From positions 1-64,000 of the forward strand of contig NZ_JAAMQZ010000005.1 in assembly GCF_013522825.1 (NCBI RefSeq): a stretch of 64,000 nucleotides of DNA, read 5' to 3'. Position numbers and translations under genes: made by a program. This DNA comes from Stutzerimonas stutzeri. Lineage in GTDB: Bacteria > Pseudomonadota > Gammaproteobacteria > Pseudomonadales > Pseudomonadaceae. This document shows, one piece after another, positions 17,083-27,409 of this stretch (positions are counted from its first letter, which is position 1; every line of letters begins with the position of its first letter). The notes beneath the pieces were generated by a model. That model searched no databases, was not told the DNA's origin, and was given only the letters and a program-made list of their open reading frames with translations.

Positions 17083-18291
17083 TCAGGCCTGCTGGAAACG
17101 GTCGGCGATAAAAGCGATCAACTGGCGGGCGATATGCCCCTTGCTGGCCTGGCTGAAGCGTGTCTGGTGCTGCTGGCGGTCGATGATCGTGACGGCGTTT
17201 TCTTCGCTGTTGAAACCGATGCCGGGGTTGGCGACATCGTTGGCGACGATCAGGTCGAGGTTCTTGTCGCGCAACTTGCGCGTAGCGTATTCCAGCAGGT
17301 TCTCGGTTTCAGCGGCGAAGCCGACGCTGAACGGGCGGTCTTCGCGTCCGGCCAGGGTGGCGAGAATATCGGGATTGCGCACCATCTGCAGGAGCATACC
17401 CTCGCCACTGCTGGGGTCTTTCTTCAATTTGTGCGGTGCGACCACTTCCGGTCGGTAATCGGCAACGGCAGCGGCGGCGATGAACAGGTCGCAGGGCATC
17501 GCCGCTTCGCAGGCGGCCAGCATGTCACGGGCGCTGACCACATCGATACGTTGCACGCGGTCGGGCGTCGGCAGGAAGACCGGCCCCGCGACCAGCGTCA
17601 CGCGCGCACCGGCCTCGGCGGCCGCTTCGGCCAGGGCGAAACCCATCTTGCCGGAGCTGTGATTGGTGATGTAGCGCACCGGGTCGATGTTTTCCTGGGT
17701 CGGTCCGGCGCTGATCAGCAGGTGCAGGCCGGTGAGCAGGCCATTGTCGAAACAGTCGGCGGCGGCATGCGCCAGCTCATCGGCTTCGAGCATGCGCCCC
17801 ATGCCGACGTCACCGCAGGCCTGGCTGCCCGAGCCGGGGCCGAACAGGCGGATGCCGCGCTGTTCCAGCAACTGGCGGTTGGCCTGGGTGGCCGGGTCGG
17901 CCCACATGGCCTGGTTCATCGCCGGCGCCAGGGCGACCGGCGCATGGGTGGCCAGCACCAGGGTGGTCAGCAGATCGTTGGCCACGCCCTGGGCCAGGCG
18001 CGCCATGAGGTCGGCGGTGGCCGGCGCGATCAGCACCAGGTCGGCCCAGCGCGCCAGTTCGATATGTCCCATGGCGGCTTCTGCCGCCGGGTCGAGCAGG
18101 TCGAGATGGACCGGGTGCCCGGACAGCGCCTGCAGGGTCAGCGGGGTGATGAATTCGCGCCCGCCACTGGTCATCACGACCCGCACTTCTGCACCCTGAT
18201 CACGGAGCCGGCGTACCAGCTCGGCACTCTTGTAGGCGGCAATGCCGCCACCCACGCCGAGGACGATGCGTTTACGATAAAGCCGCTGCAT
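17083..18291 (-). CDS. coaBC: Bifunctional phosphopantothenoylcysteine decarboxylase / phosphopantothenate-cysteine ligase
   Basis: A 402-residue fusion for two steps of coenzyme A synthesis. The N-terminal CoaC half (about 1-190) has the FMN-binding [11 protein letters not shown], catalytic [14 protein letters not shown] and the substrate-binding cysteine in GSQACGDVG. The C-terminal CoaB half has [32 protein letters not shown], the [10 protein letters not shown] clamp and KLKKDP. It is the first gene of the leftward run and divergent from radC. Confidence 0.97.
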   Translation of the reverse strand: MQRLYRKRIVLGVGGGIAAYKSAELVRRLRDQGAEVRVVMTSGGREFITPLTLQALSGHPVHLDLLDPAAEAAMGHIELARWADLVLIAPATADLMARLAQGVANDLLTTLVLATHAPVALAPAMNQAMWADPATQANRQLLEQRGIRLFGPGSGSQACGDVGMGRMLEADELAHAAADCFDNGLLTGLHLLISAGPTQENIDPVRYITNHSSGKMGFALAEAAAEAGARVTLVAGPVFLPTPDRVQRIDVVSARDMLAACEAAMPCDLFIAAAAVADYRPEVVAPHKLKKDPSSGEGMLLQMVRNPDILATLAGREDRPFSVGFAAETENLLEYATRKLRDKNLDLIVANDVANPGIGFNSEENAVTIIDRQQHQTRFSQASKGHIARQLIAFIADRFQQA

Positions 18292-18384
18292 AGGCCTGCC
18301 TTGTTACGGTGTGAACTGGTTCCGGCAGAGGCCGGGTGCAGTCGATAAAAAGTCGACACGATATCACAGCGTTTACAGGGAATA

Positions 18385-18438
18385 GGGCACTTCTAAAAAC
18401 GTAGGCGATGACAACGCAGGTAGTTTTTAGAGGTGCCC
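18385..18438. repeat. 54-bp inverted-repeat element between coaBC and radC
   Basis: Arms GGGCACTTCTAAAAAC (18385-18400) and GTTTTTAGAGGTGCCC (18423-18438) are complementary at 15 of 16 positions around a 22-base centre. The arms resemble insertion-sequence ends, so it may be an IS remnant or a miniature element. It lies 30 bases before radC and could also shape the divergent promoters. Confidence 0.7.
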
Positions 18439-18467
18439 AATAGGCGCTCGCTCGACAGGGAGGTGAC

Positions 18468-19142
18468 ATGAGCATTCGTGACTGGCCGGCGGCGGAACGG
18501 CCGCGGGAAAAACTTCTGGAGCAGGGCGCGGCTGCCTTGTCCGATGCGGAATTGCTGGCGATCTTTCTGCGTACCGGCGTGGCCGGCAAGAGCGCGGTGG
18601 ATCTGGCGCGCCAACTGCTTGGCGAGTTCGGCAGCCTGCGCACACTGCTGGAAAGCGATCTCGAACAATTCAGTGCGCACCTGGGGCTGGGCCCGGCCAA
18701 GTTCGCCCAGTTGCAGGCGGTGCTGGAGATGGGGCGGCGGCATCTGGCCGAACGCATCCGCCGCGACTCGGCACTGGAAAGTCCGCAGGCGGTGCGCGAT
18801 TACCTCAAGGCGCGCCTGCGTCACGAGCCCCACGAGCTTTTCGCCTGTCTCTTCCTGGATTCCAAGCACCGCGTCCTGGCTTTCGAGGTGCTGTTTCACG
18901 GCACGATCGACGGCGCCAGCGTTTACCCCAGGCAAGTGGTCAAGCGTGCGCTGGCGCAGAATGCGGCGGCGGTGATCCTCACCCACAATCATCCCTCCGG
19001 CGTGGCCGAGCCGAGCCAGGCGGACCGGCAGCTGACGCGCAAACTGAGCGATGCGCTGGCGCTGATCGATGTGCGGGTGCTCGATCATTTCATCGTGGGT
19101 GATGGCGAGCCGCTGTCCATGGCCGAATACGGCTGGATGTGA
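18468..19142 (+). CDS. radC: RadC-family JAB-domain protein
   Basis: A 224-residue protein with an N-terminal helix-hairpin-helix-like UPF0758 domain ([14 protein letters not shown]) and a C-terminal JAB/MPN metalloprotease-like domain. The zinc motif HNHPSG is at residues 173-178, followed by the conserved aspartate (SQADRQLT). The historical link with DNA repair is doubtful and the biochemical role is not settled. Start at ATG 18468 with GGGAGGTGAC just before it. Divergent from coaBC. Confidence 0.95.
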   Translation: MSIRDWPAAERPREKLLEQGAAALSDAELLAIFLRTGVAGKSAVDLARQLLGEFGSLRTLLESDLEQFSAHLGLGPAKFAQLQAVLEMGRRHLAERIRRDSALESPQAVRDYLKARLRHEPHELFACLFLDSKHRVLAFEVLFHGTIDGASVYPRQVVKRALAQNAAAVILTHNHPSGVAEPSQADRQLTRKLSDALALIDVRVLDHFIVGDGEPLSMAEYGWM

Positions 19143-19254
19143 GGCCGGGCGCGAAAAGCCTGTTTTCTGCTGGCCATTTGCGACCAAGGGACGATTGCCC
19201 ATTGACGACGGAGATGAGTACAAGGGTTGACACCAAACAGAACAAGAGGCCGTC

Positions 19255-20820
19255 ATGAGCCCTGCTTTCCGCCTTCATCCCAAGGCTTGCCTGTTGCATG
19301 CAATGACATTGCTGGGATTACTGATCCTTCATGGCTGGATGGTACTGCCGCTCCAGCTGCTGGCCCCCTTGCTGTTGCTGCTCGGCCTCTGGCCCTGGCT
19401 GATACCCTGGCGTACCCCGGCGGGCGAGGGGCAGGCCGCCGTTGAAAGCCAGGGCTTTGCCGAGCTGAGCAAGAACCTCTCGCGGCATACCTGTCACAAC
19501 GCCTTGTCGGCGGCCCAGGTGTCCTTCAGTGCCGAGCAACTGGCCGCACGCCTGCACTCGCAGCTGGCGGCGATCAGCGAGATAGCCAATGGCGCCGAGG
19601 CGATGACCGTCACCGAACAGGACAGCGCCGCTCGTGCCCAGCAGGCACTGGAGGCCGCCGAAGCCGTGCGACGCAGCAGTGACACCGGTCGCAGCGAGCT
19701 GCAGCAGGCCATCGAACGCATGCAGCGACTCAGCGCGCAGACCGAGGCTAGTCGTGAGCTGCTCGACGGACTCTCGACACGCACCGAGGAGATCAGACAG
19801 ATCACCGAGGTGATCCAGTCCATCGCCAGTCAGACCAATCTGCTCGCGCTCAACGCCGCCATCGAGGCCGCGCGTGCGGGTGAGACCGGTCGTGGTTTTG
19901 CGGTGGTGGCCGACGAGGTACGCAACCTGGCCGGGCGCACCAGTAGCGCTACCGAGGAAGTCGGGCGGATGGTCGGTGATATCCGCGCCCAGAGCGAGGC
20001 GGTGGTCAGCCATATCCAGAAACAGGCCAGCGAACTCGACGGGGCCGCTGCGCAGGTTGCCGGCACTGGTGTGCAGCTCACGGATATTGCCGAGCTGGCG
20101 GCCAGCGTTGAAACCCAGGTGGCGGAAATCACGGCAGGGACCGGCAGCAATCATGAGCGACTCGCACACCTGTTCACCGCGGTGGATCAGTTGCGTGCCG
20201 ACGCGCTCGACAGCGAGAAACAGACCCGCCAGCTGGAACAGTCGGCGGAAAAGCTGGTCGGCCAGGCCGAGGCGGTCAGCGAACAGCTCGCCGAAGTGCA
20301 GCTAGACGACTATCACCAGCGTATCTTCGATCTGGCGCGTGAAGGGGCGGCGACCATCGGCGCGCGCTTCGAGGCAGACCTTGAGGCCGGGCGTCTGAGC
20401 GTCGAGGACCTCTTCGACCGTGACTACAAGGCGCAGCCGGGTACCGATCCGACGCGTTACCACACCCGTTTCGATCGCTATGCCGATGAAGTGCTGCCGG
20501 CAATCCAGGAGCCGCTGCTCGACCGCAACGATGCACTGGTCTATGCCATTGCCATCACCCCGGACGGCTATGTTCCGACCCACAACCGGGCGTTCAGTCA
20601 GCCGCCGGTAGGTGATCCTGTTGTGGACAGGGTCAAGAGCCGCAGCAAGCGCCTGTTCAATGACCGCACTGGCGGGCGCTGCGGCAGCCATCAGCGCAAG
20701 GTGCTGCTACAGACCTACAGCCGCGATACCGGTGAGCTGATGCATGATCTGTCGGTGCCGATCATGGTGCGCGGACGGCACTGGGGCGGCTTGCGTCTGG
20801 GCTATCGTCCCGAGCCGTGA
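19255..20820 (+). CDS. Methyl-accepting chemotaxis protein with C-terminal sensor module
   Basis: A 521-residue chemoreceptor without a large periplasmic domain: two adjacent helices (about 17-52) form a membrane hairpin. The cytoplasmic signalling domain carries the conserved tip [18 protein letters not shown] and [14 protein letters not shown]. After it, residues about 355-521 form an extra domain ending in [20 protein letters not shown], a motif I associate with cytoplasmic Cache-like domains appended to MCPs. The ligand is unknown; the architecture implies sensing inside the cell or at the membrane. A single-gene unit convergent with the next gene. Confidence 0.88.
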   Translation: MSPAFRLHPKACLLHAMTLLGLLILHGWMVLPLQLLAPLLLLLGLWPWLIPWRTPAGEGQAAVESQGFAELSKNLSRHTCHNALSAAQVSFSAEQLAARLHSQLAAISEIANGAEAMTVTEQDSAARAQQALEAAEAVRRSSDTGRSELQQAIERMQRLSAQTEASRELLDGLSTRTEEIRQITEVIQSIASQTNLLALNAAIEAARAGETGRGFAVVADEVRNLAGRTSSATEEVGRMVGDIRAQSEAVVSHIQKQASELDGAAAQVAGTGVQLTDIAELAASVETQVAEITAGTGSNHERLAHLFTAVDQLRADALDSEKQTRQLEQSAEKLVGQAEAVSEQLAEVQLDDYHQRIFDLAREGAATIGARFEADLEAGRLSVEDLFDRDYKAQPGTDPTRYHTRFDRYADEVLPAIQEPLLDRNDALVYAIAITPDGYVPTHNRAFSQPPVGDPVVDRVKSRSKRLFNDRTGGRCGSHQRKVLLQTYSRDTGELMHDLSVPIMVRGRHWGGLRLGYRPEP

Positions 20821-20848
20821 GGCCTGGGACGAGGCAGCCACAGCGATT

Positions 20849-21595
20849 TCAGTGGGTGAGTGTCATCCACTGGTCGCTGAGGCTGCGTGCGTGACGGTCG
20901 ACCATGATCGGCGCGAATGCGCGTCCCGAGGCGGTATTGAAACTGTTGTTGCCGCTGTTCATGTCTGCGAGCGCGGTTTTGAGAAAGCTCCAGCGGGTTT
21001 TCAGCCTGGCCACGGCGGGATCGGCTTTGTCGTCCAGTGCGGCGAGCTGCTCGTCGATGGCGGGTACCAGCCGGCGTTCGTCCTGCCCCAGATAGGTTTC
21101 CGGTTGCTCGCGAGCGATCTCGAAGGAGCCGACATAGGCGCGACTCAGGTACTGTACCGTCAGATACTCCACCTTGGCTGGCAACTCGGCCTGGGTATCG
21201 GCGCCCTGCTGGTTGCGCACGGCGCTCAGGAAGTCGCGTAGCGCCTTGCTCATCTGCAGGGTCCAGCCCCAGGGCACGTCATCTTCCTCGTGGCCGAACC
21301 CGGCGCCTTCGCGAAGCCTGTCTTGCAGGACCTGATGCAGTGCACGTAGCGTGTCGTTCGTGCCGGGATAGTTTCTCAGGGCGGTGTTCAGGTCGGAAAG
21401 ATCGCTTTCCAGACGTTTCAGATGAGCCTGCTGGAAGCCCTCTCCGCGATAGAGCAACAGGCTGCTGGTTGCCCGGTTGGCATGGACCTGCATGCTTTCC
21501 AGGGCCGTGAAGGTTTGAGCCTGGGCGGGATTGAGCAGGGCTGGCAGCCAGCCGATCAGCAGAACCAGCAGCCAGATCCATTTACGTGGGTGCAT
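20849..21595 (-). CDS. Predicted exported helical protein, function unknown
   Basis: A 248-residue protein with a clear Sec signal peptide (hydrophobic core WIWLLVLLIGWLPALL, likely cleavage after NPAQA) and a mostly alpha-helical remainder without cysteines or recognisable motifs. The ATG at 21595 follows AAGGAG at 7 bases. I do not recognise the family; the helical content and placement beside a chemoreceptor could suggest a four-helix sensor-like fold, but this is speculation. Confidence 0.7.
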   Translation of the reverse strand: MHPRKWIWLLVLLIGWLPALLNPAQAQTFTALESMQVHANRATSSLLLYRGEGFQQAHLKRLESDLSDLNTALRNYPGTNDTLRALHQVLQDRLREGAGFGHEEDDVPWGWTLQMSKALRDFLSAVRNQQGADTQAELPAKVEYLTVQYLSRAYVGSFEIAREQPETYLGQDERRLVPAIDEQLAALDDKADPAVARLKTRWSFLKTALADMNSGNNSFNTASGRAFAPIMVDRHARSLSDQWMTLTH

Positions 21596-21766
21596 ATCGC
21601 GCTCCTTTTTATTTTTATAGGCAAGCGCCGTCTCTGCGGCCTCAGCGCGCTAGCCTAGTCGGGCTGGTGGCATTCTGGTGTCACACTGGATAATGATTTG
21701 GGCGAGACGTCCGTTTGAGGCGCGAACTTGGCTGATATGCCATTAATGCTGGTTGTGGCGCCCTGC

Positions 21767-23350
21767 CTAGAGCATTCGCTCCAGGCCGATGATCCTGCTC
21801 AGCCAGGCACTGATGCGTCGCCAGGTGCCGCCGGGCTCGCGGGTGAGAACCCTTTGCTGACCCTCGTCTTCGGCGATCCAGGCCAGCCGTTTGGCGCCCT
21901 TGTGATCGACCAGACGAACTTCATAGCTCACCGTGGGTGATGTCCCTTCGAGCGTCAGCCGATGGACTGCGCTGGCCAGTTCGGGACTGTCGATCAGCAC
22001 GCCGACCTCGGTATTCCACAGCACCGAGCGTGGATCGAAGTTCAGCGAGCCGAGGAAGACTTCCCGCTGGTCGAATACGGCGGCCTTGCTGTGCAGGCTG
22101 GATTCGGATTCGCCGAGCAGGTTGATGGACGTCTCCTGGTCCGGTTGCCGACGCAGCTCGAACAGCTGCACGCCGGCCTCCAGCAGCTGGATGCGGTAGG
22201 GTGCATAGCCGCCATGCACGACGGGTACATCAGTGGCCTCCAGGGAATTGGTGAGGATGCGAATGGTGACGCCGTTTTCGGCGTGCCGGCTGAGGTAGGC
22301 CACGCCGTCTGCGGTCGGCACGAAATAGGCCGAGATCAGCGTCATCTCATCGCTGACCGAATCCAGGCTGGGCTGCAGTTGGGTGGTCAGCAGCAGATGG
22401 GCGTCGGGAATGCCTGAGGCATTGATCTTTTCGGGGTGGTCCCAAAGCGCCGCGCCGGGTGCCCAGATCAGATCGTCGAGCCATTGCTCCAACTGCGGTT
22501 CCTGCAGTTCGGTCATCAGGCGCTGGTAGCGCGGCGTATCCTTCCCGCGCTCGGTCTGTAGATAGAGGGTGATCTGCTGGCGGGCCTCGCTCAGTTCCGT
22601 GGTTGTGGGCGGGCTGCGGAGAAACTGCTGGATGGGCACGCTGAGCGGGTGGTTCCAATATTGGTCGAAGCTGGTTGCCAGTTGCTCGGCGACCGGGCCG
22701 GCACTGAGCAGGTCGAGGTCGGTGAAGTTGAGGCCCTTGTCTATTTCGAAATACTCGTCGCCCAGGTTGCGTCCGCCGACGATCGCCAGGCTGCTGTCGG
22801 CGAGTATCAGTTTGTTGTGCATGCGTCGGTGTTGCTGTGAAAGGTTCAGCAGGCGGCCCAGGGAGCGGGTGACGAAATTGCTGCGACCTATATGCAGCGG
22901 ATTGAAAACGTGGATGAAGATGTTCGGATGCGCGGCCAGGGTTGCGATCTGGTAGTCGTTGCCGTCGCTGGTGGTGTCGTCGAGCAGCACCCGCACGCGT
23001 ACACCGCGATCGGCGGCATGCAGGAGTTCACCGACCAGTGCGCGGGTACTGAGGCCGTCGTGGACGATGTAGTACTGCACGTCGAGGCTGACTTCGGCGT
23101 GGCGAATCATCTTCATCCGCGCGGCGAAGGCTTCGGTGCTCGATGACAGCAGGCGAAAGCCGGAATGCCCCGCTGGCTGGCCGGCGGCAATGGTCTCGAC
23201 CCTTCGTGTCAGCTCGGATGTCTGGTTGGGCAGCGAGGAAGACGGGGACAGTGGCGCGGCCTGTCCGGCACAGCCAGCCAGCAATAGCATTGCTGTCAGT
23301 GGCAGGCACCTGCGCAGGCAGGCAGACCACTGAAGAACAACATCGCGCAA
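21767..23350 (-). CDS. Phospholipase D-family lipoprotein (cardiolipin synthase C-like)
   Basis: A protein of about 527 residues with two HKD motifs: MHNKLILADSSLAIVGGRN and LHSKAAVFDQREVFLGS. These give the paired active site of the phospholipase D superfamily, and the layout resembles ClsC/YmdC-type cardiolipin synthases. A lipobox LLLAGC follows a hydrophobic stretch, so it should be a lipoprotein. The start is uncertain: the frame is open to 23473 but only with TTG starts. TTG at 23350 gives a normal lipoprotein signal peptide and is preferred here. Confidence 0.8.
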   Translation of the reverse strand: MRDVVLQWSACLRRCLPLTAMLLLAGCAGQAAPLSPSSSLPNQTSELTRRVETIAAGQPAGHSGFRLLSSSTEAFAARMKMIRHAEVSLDVQYYIVHDGLSTRALVGELLHAADRGVRVRVLLDDTTSDGNDYQIATLAAHPNIFIHVFNPLHIGRSNFVTRSLGRLLNLSQQHRRMHNKLILADSSLAIVGGRNLGDEYFEIDKGLNFTDLDLLSAGPVAEQLATSFDQYWNHPLSVPIQQFLRSPPTTTELSEARQQITLYLQTERGKDTPRYQRLMTELQEPQLEQWLDDLIWAPGAALWDHPEKINASGIPDAHLLLTTQLQPSLDSVSDEMTLISAYFVPTADGVAYLSRHAENGVTIRILTNSLEATDVPVVHGGYAPYRIQLLEAGVQLFELRRQPDQETSINLLGESESSLHSKAAVFDQREVFLGSLNFDPRSVLWNTEVGVLIDSPELASAVHRLTLEGTSPTVSYEVRLVDHKGAKRLAWIAEDEGQQRVLTREPGGTWRRISAWLSRIIGLERML

Positions 23351-23544
23351 ACCTGGCGTTGAGGATGCCTGGTTAAGGTCCGCAGGCTTCACGAAGGACG
23401 CCGGATGCTGACGGGCGGCAACCGGGCTGTGCTTCTGTGGCTGCCTTTGCCTGAGATTGCCTGCAATGTTCAACGGCCTGTCAGTCCCTTACGGTTGTCG
23501 ATGTTTTCTTCGCGGCTTGTTAGACGTCAGCGAGACGGCGGAAT

Positions 23545-24855
23545 TCAGAGCTGATCCCTGAGTCGATGCCAGAGCATGCCGAGGGCCAGCAGCGGCGAGC
23601 GCAGCAGGCGACCGCCGGGGAAGGTTGGGTGCGGCACCCTGGCGAACAGGTCGAAGCGACCGTCGAGCTGCCCGCTGATGGCTTCGCCCAGCAGCCGACC
23701 GGCCAGGTGCGTGGCGTTCAGGCCATGGCCGGCGTAGGCCTGGGCGAAGTAGACGTTGGGCTGTTCGGCGAGCCGGCCGATCTGCGGCAGGCGGTTGGCG
23801 CCGATGCCGATCATCCCGCCCCATTGATAGTCGATGCCGACGCTCGCCAGTTGCGGGAACACCTCGAGCATCTTCGGTCGCATGTAGGCGGTGATGTCGC
23901 TGGGGTCGCGTCCCGAGTAGTGGCAGGCGCCACCGAACAGCAGCCGGCGGCCTGCCGAGAGGCGGAAGTAGTCCAGCGCCACGCGCTGATCGCAGACGGC
24001 GCTGTTCAGCGGCAGCAGTTCCCGGCAGAGCGTTTCGGGCAGCGGTTCGGTGGCGATGATGTAGCTGCCGGCGGGCAGTATCTTGCCCGCCAGCTGCGGA
24101 TGCAACTGGCCGAGATAGGCATTGCAGGCGAGCACCAGCTGCCGGGCGCGGACCGTGCCGGTTGCGGTGCGGACGCGAATCTCGGCGCCGTAGTCGATCC
24201 GTTCGGCGGCGGAATGTTCGTACAGACGCACGCCCAGCGTCTGCGCCGCGGCGGCCTCGCCCAGGGCCAGGTTGAGTGGGTGCAGATGGCCCGAGCCGGG
24301 GTCGAACAGCCCGCCCAGGTAGCGCTCCGAGCCAATCACTTCGTGGAGGTCGGCCTTGGTGATCTGCCGCAACCGATGGGGGTAGCCGAGGCGCTGGAGG
24401 TCGGCATACTCCTCCTCGAAGTTGTCCAGGTGTCGCGGCTTGGTCGCCAGATCGCAGTAGCCCCAGGTCAGGTCGCAGTCGATGCCGTAGCGCTCGATGC
24501 GCTGGCGGACGATCTCGACGGCCTCGAAGCCCATGCGCTTGAGCGCGTCCACGCCGTCTTCGCCGATCACGGGGGCGAACTGCTCGACGTCGTGGCCCAC
24601 TCCGCGAATCAGCTGGCCGCCGTTGCGACCGCTGGCGCCCCAGCCGATACGCCGTGCCTCGAGCAGGACCACCGACAGACCGCGCTCGGCCAGTTCGATC
24701 GCGGTATTGAGCCCGGTGAAACCGCCGCCGACGATGCAGACATCGGCCGTCTGCTTACCCTCCAGGCGAGGCAGCTCGAGCGGTCGGTTGACGCTGGCGG
24801 CGTAATAGGAGGCCGGGTGATCTTCGCTATGAATGGCGGCTTGGCGGGCGCGCAT
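23545..24855 (-). CDS. pauB: FAD-dependent gamma-glutamylputrescine oxidoreductase
   Basis: A 436-residue flavoprotein of the DAO family. The FAD-binding motif is ADVCIVGGGFTGLNTAIELA (about 30-50), followed by the second FAD segment WGASGRNGGQL; the C-terminal FAD contact is at YAGHGLNATHLAG. It oxidises gamma-glutamylputrescine to the aminobutyraldehyde, the second step of putrescine catabolism through gamma-glutamylated intermediates. ATG 24855 has GGAG at 6 bases; a longer frame to 25020 runs into lrp and is rejected. Its position beside lrp matches the pauB4 neighbourhood of P. aeruginosa. Several PauB paralogues exist, so the substrate is inferred. Confidence 0.85.
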   Translation of the reverse strand: MRARQAAIHSEDHPASYYAASVNRPLELPRLEGKQTADVCIVGGGFTGLNTAIELAERGLSVVLLEARRIGWGASGRNGGQLIRGVGHDVEQFAPVIGEDGVDALKRMGFEAVEIVRQRIERYGIDCDLTWGYCDLATKPRHLDNFEEEYADLQRLGYPHRLRQITKADLHEVIGSERYLGGLFDPGSGHLHPLNLALGEAAAAQTLGVRLYEHSAAERIDYGAEIRVRTATGTVRARQLVLACNAYLGQLHPQLAGKILPAGSYIIATEPLPETLCRELLPLNSAVCDQRVALDYFRLSAGRRLLFGGACHYSGRDPSDITAYMRPKMLEVFPQLASVGIDYQWGGMIGIGANRLPQIGRLAEQPNVYFAQAYAGHGLNATHLAGRLLGEAISGQLDGRFDLFARVPHPTFPGGRLLRSPLLALGMLWHRLRDQL

Positions 24856-24946
24856 GAAAGGCTCCTGGATGAATGGCGTGGCAGAAGGGTAGACCGGTCG
24901 CTCGTTGCGGGGCAAAGGGCGCCCCGTCCGGCGGATTTGCGTTGAC

Positions 24947-25435
24947 CTAATCCGGTACCGGCATTTCCAGCGATTCCTTGACTTCTTCCATGACGATATA
25001 GCTCTTGGATTCGCGCACATGGGGCAACTTGAGCAGGATGTCGCCGAGCAGCTTGCGGTACGAGGCCATTTCCGAAATGCGCGCCTTGATCAGATAGTCG
25101 AAATCGCCGGAGACCAGGTGACATTCGAGGACGTGGGGCAGTTTGAGCACCGCGCGGCGGAACTCCTCGAAGATATCGCCGGACTTGTACGCCAGGCTGA
25201 TTTCCACGAATACCAGCAGCCCGCCCTTGAGGTGGTGCGGATTCAGGCGCGCCGAATAGCCCATGATGATGCCTTCGCGCTCCAGGCGACGCACGCGCTC
25301 GGTGCAGGGCGTGGTGGACAGCCCGATGCGCTCGCCCAGTTCGGTGAATGGCATGCGCCCTTCGGCCTGCAGCAAACGAAGGATCTGGCGGTCGATCCTG
25401 TCCAGTTCGCGGCGTACCTGGTGCCGGGTTCGCAT
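24947..25435 (-). CDS. lrp: Lrp/AsnC-family regulator (DadR)
   Basis: A 162-residue leucine-responsive regulator. The N-terminal helix-turn-helix (about 10-60) includes LDRIDRQILRLLQ and STTPCTERVRRLEREGII; the C-terminal RAM domain (about 70-150) binds amino-acid effectors (LVSGDFDYLIKARI). Length and sequence match P. aeruginosa PA5308, which activates dadA in response to alanine. ATG 25435 follows GGAGGG at 9 bases; the longer frame to 25483 is rejected. Divergent from dadA across 148 bases. Confidence 0.95.
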   Translation of the reverse strand: MRTRHQVRRELDRIDRQILRLLQAEGRMPFTELGERIGLSTTPCTERVRRLEREGIIMGYSARLNPHHLKGGLLVFVEISLAYKSGDIFEEFRRAVLKLPHVLECHLVSGDFDYLIKARISEMASYRKLLGDILLKLPHVRESKSYIVMEEVKESLEMPVPD

Positions 25436-25583
25436 AGATGTATTCCCTCCGGCAAAAGCGTTATCGACGTGAATAAAGCGCAAGGATAGCTGCTTATATA
25501 GTGAATTTCACCAGGCGTGCCTTCCTATACTCCCTTTCAATAGCGTGTCCCGAACAAGCTCGTCGAACGGGTGGGAGGTTGCA
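25436..25583. promoter_or_regulatory. lrp-dadA divergent control region
   Basis: The centre is AT-rich compared with its surroundings (CTTATATAGTGAATTTCACC at 25491-25510), as expected for Lrp binding. A TATACT at 25526-25531 is the best -10 candidate for dadA, but no good -35 lies 17 bases before it, which would fit activator dependence. Operator positions are inferred. Confidence 0.5.
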
Positions 25584-26882
25584 ATGCGTGTACTGATTCT
25601 CGGTGGTGGCGTGATCGGCACCACCAGTGCCTACTATCTGGCCCGCGCCGGATTCGAAGTGGTGGTGGTGGACCGTCAGCCGGCCGTGGCGATGGAAACC
25701 AGCTTCGCCAACGCCGGGCAGGTTTCCCCCGGCTATGCCTCGCCCTGGGCCGCGCCGGGCGTGCCGTTGAAAGCCATCAAGTGGCTGATGCAGCGGCACG
25801 CGCCGCTGGCCATCAAGCTCACCGGCGACATCCGCCAATACCTGTGGATGGCACAGATGCTGCGCAACTGCACGGCGGCGCGCTATGCGGTGAACAAGGA
25901 GCGCATGGTGCGGCTGTCCGAGTACAGCCGCGACTGCCTCGACGAGCTGCGTGCCGAAACCGGGATCGATTATGAGGGGCGCCAACTGGGCACCACGCAA
26001 TTGTTCCGCACCCAGGCACAGCTGGATGCGGCAGCCAAGGACATCGCCGTGCTCGAGGCCTCGGGCGTGCCCTACGAGCTGCTCGATCGCGCCGGCATCG
26101 CCCGTGCCGAACCGGCGCTGGCGCGGGTCTCGGACAAACTCAGCGGCGCTCTGCGTCTGCCCAACGACCAGACCGGCGACTGCCAGATGTTCACCACGCG
26201 CCTGGCCGGGATGGCGCGCGAGCTGGGCGTCGAGTTCCGTTTCGAGCAGAACATCCAGCGCCTCGAATACGCCGGCGATCGCCTTTCCGGCGTGTGGATC
26301 GACGGCAAGCTGGAAAAGGCCGATCGCTACGTGCTCGCGCTGGGCAGCTACAGCGCCGACATGCTCGAGCCGCTCGGCCTGCGCGCCCCGGTGTACCCCC
26401 TCAAGGGCTACTCGCTCACGGTGCCGATCAGCGATGCGGCGATGGCGCCGGTGTCCACGGTGCTGGACGAGACCTACAAGGTCGCCATCACCCGCTTCGA
26501 CCAGCGCATCCGTGTCGGCGGCATGGCCGAGATCGCCGGCCATGACCTGTCGCTCGATCCGCGTCGGCGCGCCACCCTGGCCATGGTGGTCAGCGATCTG
26601 TTCCCGCTGGGCGGCGATCCCGCCACGGCGGAGCTCTGGACCGGCCTGCGCCCGGCGACTCCGGACGGAACGCCGATCGTCGGCGCGACACCCTATCGCA
26701 ACCTGTTTCTCAATACCGGACACGGTACCCTTGGCTGGACCATGGCCTGCGGTTCGGGGCGTCTGCTGGCCGACCTGCTGTTATCCAGGCGGCCGCAGAT
26801 CAGCACCGAGGGGCTGGACATCTTCCGCTATGGCAAGCACAAGGAGGCTGGCAAGCATGCCCATCCGGCGTCTGCACACTGA
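25584..26882 (+). CDS. dadA: D-amino acid dehydrogenase, small subunit
   Basis: A 432-residue FAD enzyme that oxidises D-alanine and other D-amino acids to 2-oxo acids and passes electrons to the respiratory chain at the inner membrane face. The N-terminal dinucleotide motif is [38 protein letters not shown] is specific to DadA; the C-terminus has [17 protein letters not shown] for the flavin. Length equals the usual 432. ATG 25584 follows GGGAGG. The downstream ridA-like gene overlaps by 26 bases. The racemase gene dadX, normally in this operon, is missing. Confidence 0.97.
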   Translation: MRVLILGGGVIGTTSAYYLARAGFEVVVVDRQPAVAMETSFANAGQVSPGYASPWAAPGVPLKAIKWLMQRHAPLAIKLTGDIRQYLWMAQMLRNCTAARYAVNKERMVRLSEYSRDCLDELRAETGIDYEGRQLGTTQLFRTQAQLDAAAKDIAVLEASGVPYELLDRAGIARAEPALARVSDKLSGALRLPNDQTGDCQMFTTRLAGMARELGVEFRFEQNIQRLEYAGDRLSGVWIDGKLEKADRYVLALGSYSADMLEPLGLRAPVYPLKGYSLTVPISDAAMAPVSTVLDETYKVAITRFDQRIRVGGMAEIAGHDLSLDPRRRATLAMVVSDLFPLGGDPATAELWTGLRPATPDGTPIVGATPYRNLFLNTGHGTLGWTMACGSGRLLADLLLSRRPQISTEGLDIFRYGKHKEAGKHAHPASAH

Positions 26883-27228
26883 AACCCGTTACAGCGAGGC
26901 GGTCATACACGCCGGCGCGGTCTATCTGTCCGGCCAACTGGCCGATGATCTCGAGGGCGACATCCACCAGCAGACCCGCGAGACGCTCGCCAGCATCGAG
27001 CGCTTGCTGGCGGAGGTCGGCAGCGACAAGTCGCGGCTGCTGTCGGCGACCATACATCTGCGCGACATGGCCGATTACGCCGGGATGAACGAAGTCTGGG
27101 ATGCCTGGCTCCCTGCGGGAGCCGCACCGGCGCGCACCGCGGTGCAGGCACTGATGTACCGGCCGCAAGTGCGTGTGGAGATCACCGTGGTGGCCGCCAT
27201 GTCCGACCTGGCCGGCCCGGTGCTCTAG
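26857..27228 (+). CDS. RidA/YjgF-family protein of the dadA operon
   Basis: A 123-residue member of the Rid family, which hydrolyses reactive enamine/imine intermediates released by PLP or flavin enzymes. Visible are [37 protein letters not shown] and the C-terminal [23 protein letters not shown]; the key arginine in PARTAV is present. Here it would clear iminoalanine made by DadA. It starts inside dadA (26-base overlap) with GGAGG at 9 bases, so the two are translationally coupled. Equivalent to PA5303 by position. Confidence 0.9.
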   Translation: MPIRRLHTETRYSEAVIHAGAVYLSGQLADDLEGDIHQQTRETLASIERLLAEVGSDKSRLLSATIHLRDMADYAGMNEVWDAWLPAGAAPARTAVQALMYRPQVRVEITVVAAMSDLAGPVL

Positions 27229-27259
27229 GCGCCGCAGTCCCGCATAGGTGGACCCGTGA

Positions 27260-27292
27260 GGGTGGATAAGCCGCACGCGGCGTTATCCACCC
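27260..27292. repeat. REP-type palindrome after the dadA operon
   Basis: GGGTGGATAA (27260-27269) and TTATCCACCC (27283-27292) flank an inner palindromic GCCGCACGCGGCG. This GGGTGGATAA palindrome is of a type frequent in Pseudomonas intergenic DNA and may double as a terminator of dadA-ridA. Confidence 0.7.
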
Positions 27293-27409
27293 TACGTCAT
27301 CATGCCCATCCGGAGTGCCCGGAAAATCGCACCAGCGTGTTGTAAATACTGAACGCCATTGCCATCATTAGCGCCCTCATCGCTTCGCTCTTGAAAGGGG
27401 GCTCCCGTA

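Noticed and set aside
24610..25120. Longer N-terminus for the PauB-like oxidoreductase (start at 25020)
   Set aside because: The extension overlaps lrp and is not part of the FAD enzyme family; ATG 24855 has a good ribosome site.
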